Source of the DNA: Bifidobacteriaceae bacterium
Lineage (GTDB): Bacteria; Actinomycetota; Actinomycetes; Actinomycetales; WQXJ01
Assembly (NCBI GenBank): GCA_031261885.1
Contig: JAISIU010000202.1
Span: 1 to 8,598 of the forward strand
Direction: 5' to 3'
DNA: 8,598 nucleotides
Numbering within the stretch: the stretch's first letter is position 1; every line of letters starts with the position of its first letter. Positions 1-5,868 of this stretch are shown in pieces. A program made the translations under genes and the position numbers. The notes beneath the pieces were generated by a model that saw nothing but the letters and a program-made list of their open reading frames with translations, had not been told where the DNA came from and did no database searches.

Positions 1-22
1 GTAGCTATCACAGAGGAGACGC

Positions 23-1204
23 GTGAGCGATTGGTTCTCTGAGCTGGGTCCCCAGGAAGAGGAGGACGTCCAGCAGGAGCCGGGCGGGGAAGCCCCGCTC
101 ACCCGGCGGTCCAGGCACAACACCGAGGTGCGGCGCAAAGCATCGCACCGGCGGCGGCACGTGCTCACGGCCGTGTTGGCGGCCATCGTGCTCGTCGTCG
201 TCGGATTCGTCGGCGTGCGCGTGATCGTGCCGTTCGTCCAGGACTTCGGGCACGGACACCACGACGTGGAGGACTACGCCGGTTCCGGCCAGGGCACGGC
301 CACGGTCGTGGTCAAGGACGGCGACGGCGGCGCGGCCATCGCCCAGACCCTCGTGAAAGCTGGGGTCGTGGCCACGGAGAAGTCATTCATCGAGGCCTAC
401 AACGAGAACTCGAAGGCCACGAGCATCCAGCCCGGCACGTACAAGCTGCACAAGGGGCAGTCGGCGGCCAACGCCGTGCTGGCGCTGCTCGACGAGGCCA
501 ACCGCGAGGTCATCAAGGTGACGGTCCCCGAGGGCTACCGCGCGGCGCAGATCTACCAGGCGTCCGCGAAGGCGCTGGGCCTGACCGTGGCGGACTTCCA
601 GGCGGCCGCGAAGAACCCGGCCGCCATCGGCCTGCCGGCGGCCGCCCAGGGCCAGGTCGAGGGCTGGCTGTTCCCGGCGACGTACTCGTTCTCGCCGGGC
701 ACCACGGCCACGCAGGCGCTCACCCAGATGGTGAAGAAGACGACGCAGCAGCTCCAGGCGGACGGCGTGCCGGCGGGGCGCGAACACGACATCGTGATCC
801 TCGCCTCGATGATCGAGAAGGAGTCGAAGCTCGCGGGGGACCGGGCCAAGGTCTCGCAGGTGTTCCAGACCCGGTTGAAGAAGGGCATGAAGCTGCAGTC
901 GGACGCCACGGTGTCCTACGGCGCCCAGGACTTCACGTCCGTGTACACCACGGACAAGGAGCGGGCCGCGGACAATCCGTGGAACACGTACGTTCACACC
1001 GGGTTGCCCGCCACGGCGATCTGCTCGCCGGGCGACGCCTCGATCCAGGCCGCGCTCGACCCGGCGCCCACGCACTACCTGTACTTCGTCGCCGTGAACC
1101 TCGATACGGGCGAGACGGTGTTCTCGAAGACCGAGGCGCAGCACCAGGCCGCGATCCAGAAGCTTCAGGCGTGGGAGGCGACGGCGAAGCCCGCCGCGGG
1201 CTGA
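23..1204 (+). CDS. mltG: Endolytic murein transglycosylase MltG (YceG-like)
   Basis: This 393-residue protein is a full-length member of the MltG/YceG family, which cleaves nascent peptidoglycan strands on the outer face of the membrane and is thought to set glycan chain length. Residues 1-46 form a charged, Arg-rich cytoplasmic tail, 47-70 a single membrane segment, and the rest lies outside. Visible family motifs are EGWLFPATYSF (213-223), ASMIEKES (261-268), where E265 is the likely catalytic acid, the stretch FQTRLKKGMKLQSDATVSYG (281-300), and NTYVHTGLPATAICSPG (321-337), with YLYFVA near 352-357. The GTG start at 23 is supported by GAGGAG at 13-18. In many actinobacteria mltG lies between ruvX and aroE; aroE follows here and the upstream gene is outside the window. 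Nothing essential looks missing. The identification is firm; activity is inferred from the family. Confidence 0.96.
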   Translation: MSDWFSELGPQEEEDVQQEPGGEAPLTRRSRHNTEVRRKASHRRRHVLTAVLAAIVLVVVGFVGVRVIVPFVQDFGHGHHDVEDYAGSGQGTATVVVKDGDGGAAIAQTLVKAGVVATEKSFIEAYNENSKATSIQPGTYKLHKGQSAANAVLALLDEANREVIKVTVPEGYRAAQIYQASAKALGLTVADFQAAAKNPAAIGLPAAAQGQVEGWLFPATYSFSPGTTATQALTQMVKKTTQQLQADGVPAGREHDIVILASMIEKESKLAGDRAKVSQVFQTRLKKGMKLQSDATVSYGAQDFTSVYTTDKERAADNPWNTYVHTGLPATAICSPGDASIQAALDPAPTHYLYFVAVNLDTGETVFSKTEAQHQAAIQKLQAWEATAKPAAG

Positions 1205-1268
1205 CGGCTGCTGCGCGCCCAACCCCTCCCAACCCACCGACCACCTGACCGGAAAGGGGCGATCCCCC
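1205..1268 (+). promoter_or_regulatory. mltG-aroE gap with ribosome binding site held in a small hairpin
   Basis: This is the largest gap inside the + strand cluster. It is C-rich in its first half and shows no convincing terminator or -10/-35 pair. The Shine-Dalgarno stretch AAAGGGG (1253-1259) lies 9 bases before the aroE GTG and supports that start. Its four G residues (1256-1259) can pair perfectly with CCCC (1264-1267) around a CGAT loop, so the ribosome site could be partly masked. Whether transcription reads through from mltG or begins here cannot be decided from the sequence. Confidence 0.45.
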
Positions 1269-2315
1269 GTGTCCCAGAGTCCCGCGCCGCGCCGCTGCGC
1301 CGTGCTGGGGCATCCGATCGCCCACTCGCTCTCGCCCGTGCTGCACCGGGCCGCCTACCGGGCGCTCGGGCTGGACTGGGGCTACGAGGCGTACGACGTC
1401 ACGGAAGCGGCGCGTAGGGAGTGGCTGGACCGGGCCGGAGCGCTCGGCCGGCCGGGCGGGGCGGCCGATGCCGGTTGGTCGGGTTTCGCTTTGACCCGCC
1501 CGCTCAAGCAGGCCGTGCTGGCCGTCGCGGACGAGGTCGGGCCCCTGGCGGCGGCCCTCGGCGTGGCGAACACGCTGTACCGGAGCCGGGCGGGCCAATG
1601 GGTGGCCGACAACAGCGACGTCCACGGCATCATCGCGGCACTGCGCGAGGCGCGCCTCGGCGGCGCCGCCCCCGGCGACGCGGCCGTCGATGACGCCGGG
1701 CCGGTGACCGGCTCACCCTCCAAGACCCCAGGCTCTCCGAGCGTGGAGGGTTATGGCAGTTTTGGGGGCCAGAATCAGCCATTAACCTCCACGCCCGGTG
1801 GTGATGGTGCGCTGACGGGGCCGGCCACGGTGCTCGGCGCGGGGGCCACGGCCGCCTCGGCCGTGGCGGCGCTCGCGCTCGCGGGCGTGCGGAGCATCGA
1901 GGTGTGGGCGCGCGAACCGGCCCGGGCGGGCGCGGTGAGGCGCGCCCAAGCCGGGCTCGGCATCGACGGCCTCGACGTGGCCGTGGTGCGCTGGCCCAAG
2001 GCCGGTGCGCCGCGCGGCCGGGTGGTCGTCTCGACGTTGCCGGCCGGGGCCGCCGACCCGACGGCGGAGCGCGTCGCCGCGCTCGTCCGGGAGCGGGGGC
2101 CAGCGGCTTTGGCGGGCCGGCGGCTGCTCGACGTCGCCTACACGCCGTGGCCCACGCCGCTGGCCGCGGCCTGGGCCCGGGGCGGCGGCGCCGTGGCCTC
2201 GGGCCTCGACATGCTGCTGCACCAGGCCGCGCTCCAAGTCCAGTGGCAGACCGGCGCGGAGCAGGCGCCACTCGCGCCGATGCGGACGGCCCTGATGGCG
2301 GCGGCCGGCCAGTAG
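1269..2315 (+). CDS. aroE: Shikimate dehydrogenase AroE with an in-frame linker insertion
   Basis: AroE reduces 3-dehydroshikimate to shikimate with NADPH in the cytoplasm. The N-terminal substrate domain shows VLGHPIAHSLSP (12-23), whose serines S20 and S22 normally bind shikimate, ALTRPLK with catalytic K80, N101 in VANTLY and the catalytic-partner D117 in DNSDVHG. The Rossmann domain begins at residue 186 with the glycine-rich GAGATAAS (190-197), and the C-terminus carries SGLDMLLHQAALQ (311-323) with the substrate-contacting Gln. At 348 residues it is some 60-70 longer than the usual 270-290. Much of the excess is residues 135-183, a Gly/Ser/Pro-rich linker between the two domains whose DNA contains a 54-bp palindrome (1741-1794) and codons rare elsewhere here (TTA, TTT, TAT, AAT). 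All active-site residues remain, so the enzyme is probably functional. The GTG start fits the Shine-Dalgarno sequence at 1253-1259. Confidence 0.95.
   Translation: MSQSPAPRRCAVLGHPIAHSLSPVLHRAAYRALGLDWGYEAYDVTEAARREWLDRAGALGRPGGAADAGWSGFALTRPLKQAVLAVADEVGPLAAALGVANTLYRSRAGQWVADNSDVHGIIAALREARLGGAAPGDAAVDDAGPVTGSPSKTPGSPSVEGYGSFGGQNQPLTSTPGGDGALTGPATVLGAGATAASAVAALALAGVRSIEVWAREPARAGAVRRAQAGLGIDGLDVAVVRWPKAGAPRGRVVVSTLPAGAADPTAERVAALVRERGPAALAGRRLLDVAYTPWPTPLAAAWARGGGAVASGLDMLLHQAALQVQWQTGAEQAPLAPMRTALMAAAGQ
1741..1794. repeat. 54-bp imperfect palindrome inside aroE, candidate palindromic mobile element
   Basis: The arms begin and end with GCGTGGAGG / CCTCCACGC. Without gaps, 20 of 27 opposed positions are complementary, and the outer nine pairs plus an ATGGC/GCCAT block are intact. 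GC content is about 57 percent by my count, against well over 70 percent in the flanking coding sequence. The stretch is read in frame within AroE as residues 158-175 and lies in the linker between the catalytic and NADP-binding domains. A competing 8-bp hairpin can form between ACCCTCCA (1715-1722) and TGGAGGGT (1744-1751), suggesting that the inserted unit may start upstream, near 1710. No target-site duplication is obvious. Being a palindrome is seen directly; being a mobile or multicopy element is inference. Confidence 0.65.
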
Positions 2316-2324
2316 GCTGAGCCC

Positions 2325-3596
2325 ATGCGTTGGTTGACGGCGGGGGAATCCCACGGGCGGAGCCTTGTGGCGGTGCTGGACGGGATGCCGGCCGGCATCG
2401 CCCTGACCAGCCAGGACGTCGAGGCGGCGCTGGCGCGCCGCCGCGGCGGCGCGGGCCGCGGCGCCCGGCAGAGCTTCGAGGCGGACCGGCTGACCGTCAT
2501 CGGCGGGCTGTGGCGCGGCCTGACCACGGGCGGACCGCTCGCTTTCGAGATCGCCAACTCCGAATGGCCCAAATGGGAACGAACCATGAGCCCGGACCCG
2601 GCGCCCGTGCCGGACGAGGCCCGGGCGCTGCCGCTGACCCGGCCCCGGCCGGGCCACGCGGACCTCGCGGGCATGATCAAGTACGGCCAGGCGGACGCCC
2701 GCGCAATCCTCGAGCGCAGCTCGGCGCGCGAGACCGCGGCCCGCGTGGCGCTCGGCGCGGCCGCCGCCGCCTACCTGGAGCAGGCGTTCGGCGCGCACGT
2801 CGTGGCGCACGTCGTCCGCATCGGCCGGGCCGCGCTGCCCGCCGACGCCCCACGGCCCACGCCGGCCCAGGCCCGGGACATCGACCAGAGCCCCGTCCGC
2901 TGCCTCGACCCGGCCACGGCGGAGGCGATGGCGCAGGAGCTGGCCCGCGCCAAGGCCGCCGGCGACACGCTCGGCGGGGTCGTCGAGGTGTTGGCCTACG
3001 GCCTGCCGCCGGGCATCGGCTCGCACGTCGAGGCCGACCGCCGGCTCGACGCCCAGCTGGCCGCCGCGCTCATGGGCGTCCAGGCCGTCAAGGGGGTCGA
3101 GATCGGCGCCGGCTTCGCGCTGGCCCAGCTGCCGGGCTCCGAGGCCCACGACGAGATCTTCCCGGGCCCCGCCCCCGCCGCGCCCGGCCACGGAACCGGC
3201 TCCGCCGCGCCATCGGCGGCCGGCGTCGGGCATCCCGGAACCGGTGGGCGGCAACCGTTCCGGCCGCGCGCCTACCACCGCGCCACGAACCGGGCGGGAG
3301 GCATCGAGGGCGGCATGTCGAACGGCCAGTCGATCGTGCTGCGGGCCGCCGTCAAACCGATCCCGACCGTGCCGCACCCGCTGGCCACGATCGACACGGC
3401 GACGGGCGCCGCGGCCCGTGCCCACCACCAACGTTCCGACACGTCGGCGGTCGTGCCGGCCGCCGTCGTCGCGGAGGCCGTCGTCGCGCTCGCGCTGGCC
3501 CGGGCCGCGGCCGAGAAATTCGGCGGCGACACGCTCCAAGAGGTGAGGTGCAACATCGACGGCTACCTGGCGCAGATCCCCGAGCACCTGAGGTGA
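2325..3596 (+). CDS. aroC: Chorismate synthase AroC with an expanded loop
   Basis: AroC removes phosphate from 5-enolpyruvylshikimate-3-phosphate to give chorismate and needs reduced FMN. Conserved signatures are present: GESHG (7-11, with invariant H10), RRRGGAGRG (38-46), RPGHADLAGMIKYG (108-121, with the second invariant H111), RSSARETAARVALG (131-144), TNRAGGIEGGMSNG (321-334), KPIPT (344-348) and the C-terminal RSDTSAVVPAAVVAE (370-384). The protein has 423 residues. Much of the length above the typical figure comes from a Pro/Gly/Ala-rich stretch at about 280-314, placed between SEAHDEI and NRAGGIEGG, where homologues have a loop of roughly ten residues. The ATG start lies 9 bases after the aroE stop and has only a weak purine-rich site, so translation may depend on ribosomes leaving aroE. 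The assignment is secure. Confidence 0.96.
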   Translation: MRWLTAGESHGRSLVAVLDGMPAGIALTSQDVEAALARRRGGAGRGARQSFEADRLTVIGGLWRGLTTGGPLAFEIANSEWPKWERTMSPDPAPVPDEARALPLTRPRPGHADLAGMIKYGQADARAILERSSARETAARVALGAAAAAYLEQAFGAHVVAHVVRIGRAALPADAPRPTPAQARDIDQSPVRCLDPATAEAMAQELARAKAAGDTLGGVVEVLAYGLPPGIGSHVEADRRLDAQLAAALMGVQAVKGVEIGAGFALAQLPGSEAHDEIFPGPAPAAPGHGTGSAAPSAAGVGHPGTGGRQPFRPRAYHRATNRAGGIEGGMSNGQSIVLRAAVKPIPTVPHPLATIDTATGAAARAHHQRSDTSAVVPAAVVAEAVVALALARAAAEKFGGDTLQEVRCNIDGYLAQIPEHLR

Positions 3597-4147
3597 GCGG
3601 CCGCGGGGAGGGCGCCGCCCGGCTCTGCCTGATCGGCCCGCCTGGCGCCGGCAAGACGAGCGTCGGCCGGGCGCTGGCCGCGCTGCTGGGCTGGGACTTC
3701 GTGGACACCGACGAGTTGGTCGCGGCCGGCACGGGCGAGAGCCCCGAGGACCTGTTCGTCGACCGGGGTGAGGCCGCCTACCTGGAGCGGCAGGCCGGCC
3801 TCGTGCGCGGGCTCCTGGCCACGCCGCCCGCGGCGCCGCAGGTCGTCGCCCTCGGCTCGGCCGCGCCGCTCGAGGAGGCCACGGCCCGGCTCATCGACCC
3901 TGCGCGCACGGTGTTCCTCGACGTCGGCGACCAGGAGGGCATCCGCCGCGCCGGGCTCGACGCGCCGCACCCGGCGCTCGGCTTCGCGCCGCGCGCGCTC
4001 TGGCGCATCCAGATGGCGGCCCGGCGGCCCCGTTACGCGGCGCTGGCCGCCCACCGCGTCGTCACGGACGGCCGTGCCCCCGCCGACGTGGCCCGCGACC
4101 TCGCTACCCTGGTGAAACAGGCGGGGCGAACGGGAGGAGAACGATGA
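3593..4147 (+). CDS. aroK: Shikimate kinase-family protein with an altered substrate site
   Basis: By family and position this is AroK, which phosphorylates shikimate with ATP. It has 184 residues, normal for the family. The P-loop GPPGAGKTS (15-23) is intact, and DTDE (38-41) supplies the shikimate-binding Asp (D40). RRPRYAALA (144-152) matches the late Arg region near Mycobacterium tuberculosis R136. Several usual substrate-site residues are changed in my alignment to the M. tuberculosis enzyme. The FRxxE motif after GE reads YLERQ (63-67), so the Arg is Leu and the Glu is Gln. The GGG motif reads GSA (88-90). The lid RPLL reads HPAL (126-129). The GTG start overlaps the aroC stop by 4 bases (GTGA) with little Shine-Dalgarno signal, suggesting translational coupling; the open frame extends farther upstream, but that part is antisense-like noise over aroC. 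It could be a divergent active kinase or a degenerate one. Confidence 0.85.
   Translation: MSGRGEGAARLCLIGPPGAGKTSVGRALAALLGWDFVDTDELVAAGTGESPEDLFVDRGEAAYLERQAGLVRGLLATPPAAPQVVALGSAAPLEEATARLIDPARTVFLDVGDQEGIRRAGLDAPHPALGFAPRALWRIQMAARRPRYAALAAHRVVTDGRAPADVARDLATLVKQAGRTGGER
4132..4139 (+). promoter_or_regulatory. Strong ribosome binding site of aroB
   Basis: GGGAGGAG lies 4 bases before the aroB ATG at 4144. It is inside the 3' end of aroK and is the best match to the anti-Shine-Dalgarno sequence in the cluster. It selects the ATG that overlaps the aroK stop over the in-frame ATG 12 codons later. Confidence 0.7.
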
Positions 4148-5340
4148 GCCAGGCGGACGCCACCCAGGCGGCGGGCCAGATGCGCGTGCGGGAACTCGTG
4201 ACCCCGGCCGGCGGCGCCGAGGGGCCCGGCGGCGCGGCGGCGGAACCGGCCGTCGGCTCGGACGCGGCGCATGAGGTGAGAGTGGGCCGCGGGCTCGTCG
4301 GCCACCTGGAGGACTTCTTCCCCGGGGACGTTAATCGCGTGCTCATCGTGTACGCCCCGACGCTGCGCGACCGCGTGCTGGGCCTCGTCGACCGGCTGCG
4401 CGCCCAGGGACTCGAGACGCGCCTGTTGGAACCGCCGGACGGCGAGGCCGCGAAACGGATCGAGGTCGCCCAGCGCGGCTGGGACCTGCTCGGCGAGGCC
4501 GGTTTCACGCGGACGGACCTCGTGGTCGGGATCGGCGGCGGCACGGTCACGGACCTGGCCGGTTTCATCGCCGCGACGTGGCTGCGCGGCGTCAGGTACC
4601 TGAACGTGCCGACCACGCTGCTCGCGATGGTGGACGCGGCGATCGGCGGCAAGACCGGCGTCAACACGCTGGCCGGCAAGAACCTCGTGGGCGCCTTCCA
4701 CGCGCCCCAGGCCGTGGTCTGCGACCTCGACACGCTCAGCACGCTGCCGCACGCGGCCGTGACCTCGGGGCTCGGCGAGATCCTCAAGTGCGGCTTCATC
4801 CGGGACCCGAAGATCCTCGACCTCGTGTGGGGCGCGCCGCGCGCGGCCCTCGACCCGGCCGGCGACGTGCTGCACGAGCTCGTCGAGCGTGCGATCGCCG
4901 TCAAGGTCGATGTCGTGGCGGCGGACCCGTTCGAGCACTCGGTGCGCGCGATCCTGAACTACGGCCACACACTGGCGCACGCCATCGAGCGCGTCGAGGA
5001 CTACACGTGGGCGCACGGCCACGCGGTCGCGGTCGGCATGGTGTTCGCGGCCGAGGTGGCGGCCCGGGGCGGCGTCATGGACTCCTCGCTCAGGGGCGCG
5101 CACCGCGAGATCCTCGCCGCGGTGGGCCTGCCGACGAGCTACGCCCCGGGGCGTTGGGAGCAGCTGCGCGCCAGGATGCGGATCGACAAGAAGAACCGCG
5201 GCAGCCACACGCGCATGGTGCTGCTCAGCGGGATCGGGCGCCCTGTGCTCGCGGAGGACCCGCCGGAGGAACTGCTCGAGGCAGCGTACGAGGCGGTCAG
5301 CGTGACCGCCCGCCCGCTCGGCGAGGGAGGCATCGGATGA
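4144..5340 (+). CDS. aroB: 3-dehydroquinate synthase AroB
   Basis: AroB converts DAHP to 3-dehydroquinate, the first carbocycle of the shikimate pathway, using NAD and a divalent metal. The protein has 398 residues. The NAD-binding motif GIGGGTVTDLAGFIAATWLRG spans 129-149, followed by PTTLLAMVDAAIGGKTGVN (156-174) and KNLVGAFHAP (179-188). Metal ligands expected in the family are present: E212 in GLGEILK, H275 in NYGHTLAHAIE and H291 in HGHAVAVGM. A late IDKKNRG motif (347-353) matches the conserved active-site lysines. The first 40 or so residues are a Gly/Ala-rich extension before the usual start of the fold near HEVRVG (43-48). The ATG overlaps the aroK stop as ATGA and has a strong ribosome site. 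Intact and confidently assigned. Confidence 0.97.
   Translation: MSQADATQAAGQMRVRELVTPAGGAEGPGGAAAEPAVGSDAAHEVRVGRGLVGHLEDFFPGDVNRVLIVYAPTLRDRVLGLVDRLRAQGLETRLLEPPDGEAAKRIEVAQRGWDLLGEAGFTRTDLVVGIGGGTVTDLAGFIAATWLRGVRYLNVPTTLLAMVDAAIGGKTGVNTLAGKNLVGAFHAPQAVVCDLDTLSTLPHAAVTSGLGEILKCGFIRDPKILDLVWGAPRAALDPAGDVLHELVERAIAVKVDVVAADPFEHSVRAILNYGHTLAHAIERVEDYTWAHGHAVAVGMVFAAEVAARGGVMDSSLRGAHREILAAVGLPTSYAPGRWEQLRARMRIDKKNRGSHTRMVLLSGIGRPVLAEDPPEELLEAAYEAVSVTARPLGEGGIG
5323..5330 (+). promoter_or_regulatory. Ribosome binding site of aroQ
   Basis: GAGGGAGG lies 6 bases before the ATG at 5337, within the last codons of aroB. It fixes the aroQ start at the ATG that overlaps the aroB stop, giving the protein a longer N-terminus than usual. 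Confidence 0.65.
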
Positions 5341-5834
5341 ACGACGAGACGACGGCGGGCCCGGCCCTCCGCGTGGTGGGCGGCGGCCGGGGGGCCGGCC
5401 GGACCGTGTGGGTGGTCAACGGGCCGAACCTCGGGCGGCTGGGCAGCCGCGAGCCGGACATCTACGGGCGGGTCGACGCCGAGGAGCTGGCGCGGCGGGT
5501 CGCGGCCTGGGGCGGCGAGCTGGGCCTCGACGTGACGCTGAAGCAAAGCGACGACGAGGCCACGGTCATGGGCTGGATCCATGAGGCCGCGGACCGGGGG
5601 ATCGGGGTGGTGTTGAACCCGGCGGCGTTCACGCACTATTCGTACGGGCTCCGTGACGCCGTCGCGGACCTGACGGCGCGCGGCGGGGTGCTCGTCGAGA
5701 TCCACATCTCGAACCCGTCGAGCCGTGAGACGTTCCGGCACACGAGTGTGATCTCCGGGGTCGCGACGGGCACGATCGCGGGCTTCGGGCTCGATTCCTA
5801 CCGCCTGGCGCTCTCGGCGCTGGCCGCGCGCTGA
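5337..5834 (+). CDS. aroQ: Type II 3-dehydroquinate dehydratase AroQ
   Basis: AroQ dehydrates 3-dehydroquinate to 3-dehydroshikimate, acting between AroB and AroE. The 165-residue protein is a type II (dodecameric, non-Schiff-base) enzyme. NGPNLGRLGSREPDIYG (28-44) carries the catalytic Arg (R38) and Tyr (Y43). QSDDE (70-74) corresponds to the QSNxE motif with Asn replaced by Asp. LNPAAFTHYSYGLRDA (93-108) supplies the conserved Asn and His, and EIHISNPSSRETFRHTS (121-137) the catalytic His (H123). GTIAGFGLDSY (145-155) ends the fold. About 20 residues before VWVVNGPN are an additional Gly-rich tail. The ATG overlaps the aroB stop (ATGA) and has a good Shine-Dalgarno sequence, so it is the last gene of the coupled aro set. 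Confidence 0.96.
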   Translation: MNDETTAGPALRVVGGGRGAGRTVWVVNGPNLGRLGSREPDIYGRVDAEELARRVAAWGGELGLDVTLKQSDDEATVMGWIHEAADRGIGVVLNPAAFTHYSYGLRDAVADLTARGGVLVEIHISNPSSRETFRHTSVISGVATGTIAGFGLDSYRLALSALAAR

Positions 5835-5836
5835 GG

Positions 5837-5861
5837 GGCCGGTCGCCGCTGCCGCCCGGCC
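5837..5861. terminator. Possible hairpin between the convergent aroQ and membrane-protein genes
   Basis: The 34-base gap between the two converging stops contains GGCCGG (5837-5842) and its complement CCGGCC (5856-5861), separated by 13 bases. It sits where a bidirectional terminator would be useful, but the stem is short and no T-tract follows on either strand. Confidence 0.3.
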
Positions 5862-5868
5862 GGTGCGG

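Noticed and set aside
1..22. Possible tail of an upstream gene such as ruvX
   Set aside because: The order ruvX-mltG is common, but 22 bases give no readable protein evidence, so no feature is claimed.
1269..2315. aroE as a pseudogene disrupted by the palindrome
   Set aside because: The insertion is in frame, lies between domains, and all recognised catalytic and cofactor motifs are intact on both sides.
1782..3587. 601-residue open frame on the - strand across aroE and aroC
   Set aside because: It is opposite two clear enzymes, is Arg/Gly-rich with no motif, and is the expected antisense shadow at this GC content.
2330..3592. Long upstream extension of the aroK frame, giving a 605-residue protein
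   Set aside because: The first 420 or so residues are an out-of-frame reading of aroC with no family resemblance; shikimate kinase homology begins right after the GTG at 3593, giving normal length.
4033..5208. 391-residue - strand open frame opposite aroB
   Set aside because: It is antisense to a well-conserved enzyme and lacks any recognisable motif.
4578..5336. Upstream extension of the aroQ frame over aroB
   Set aside because: It is an out-of-frame reading of aroB. The ATG at 5337 has a ribosome site and precedes the dehydratase motifs closely.
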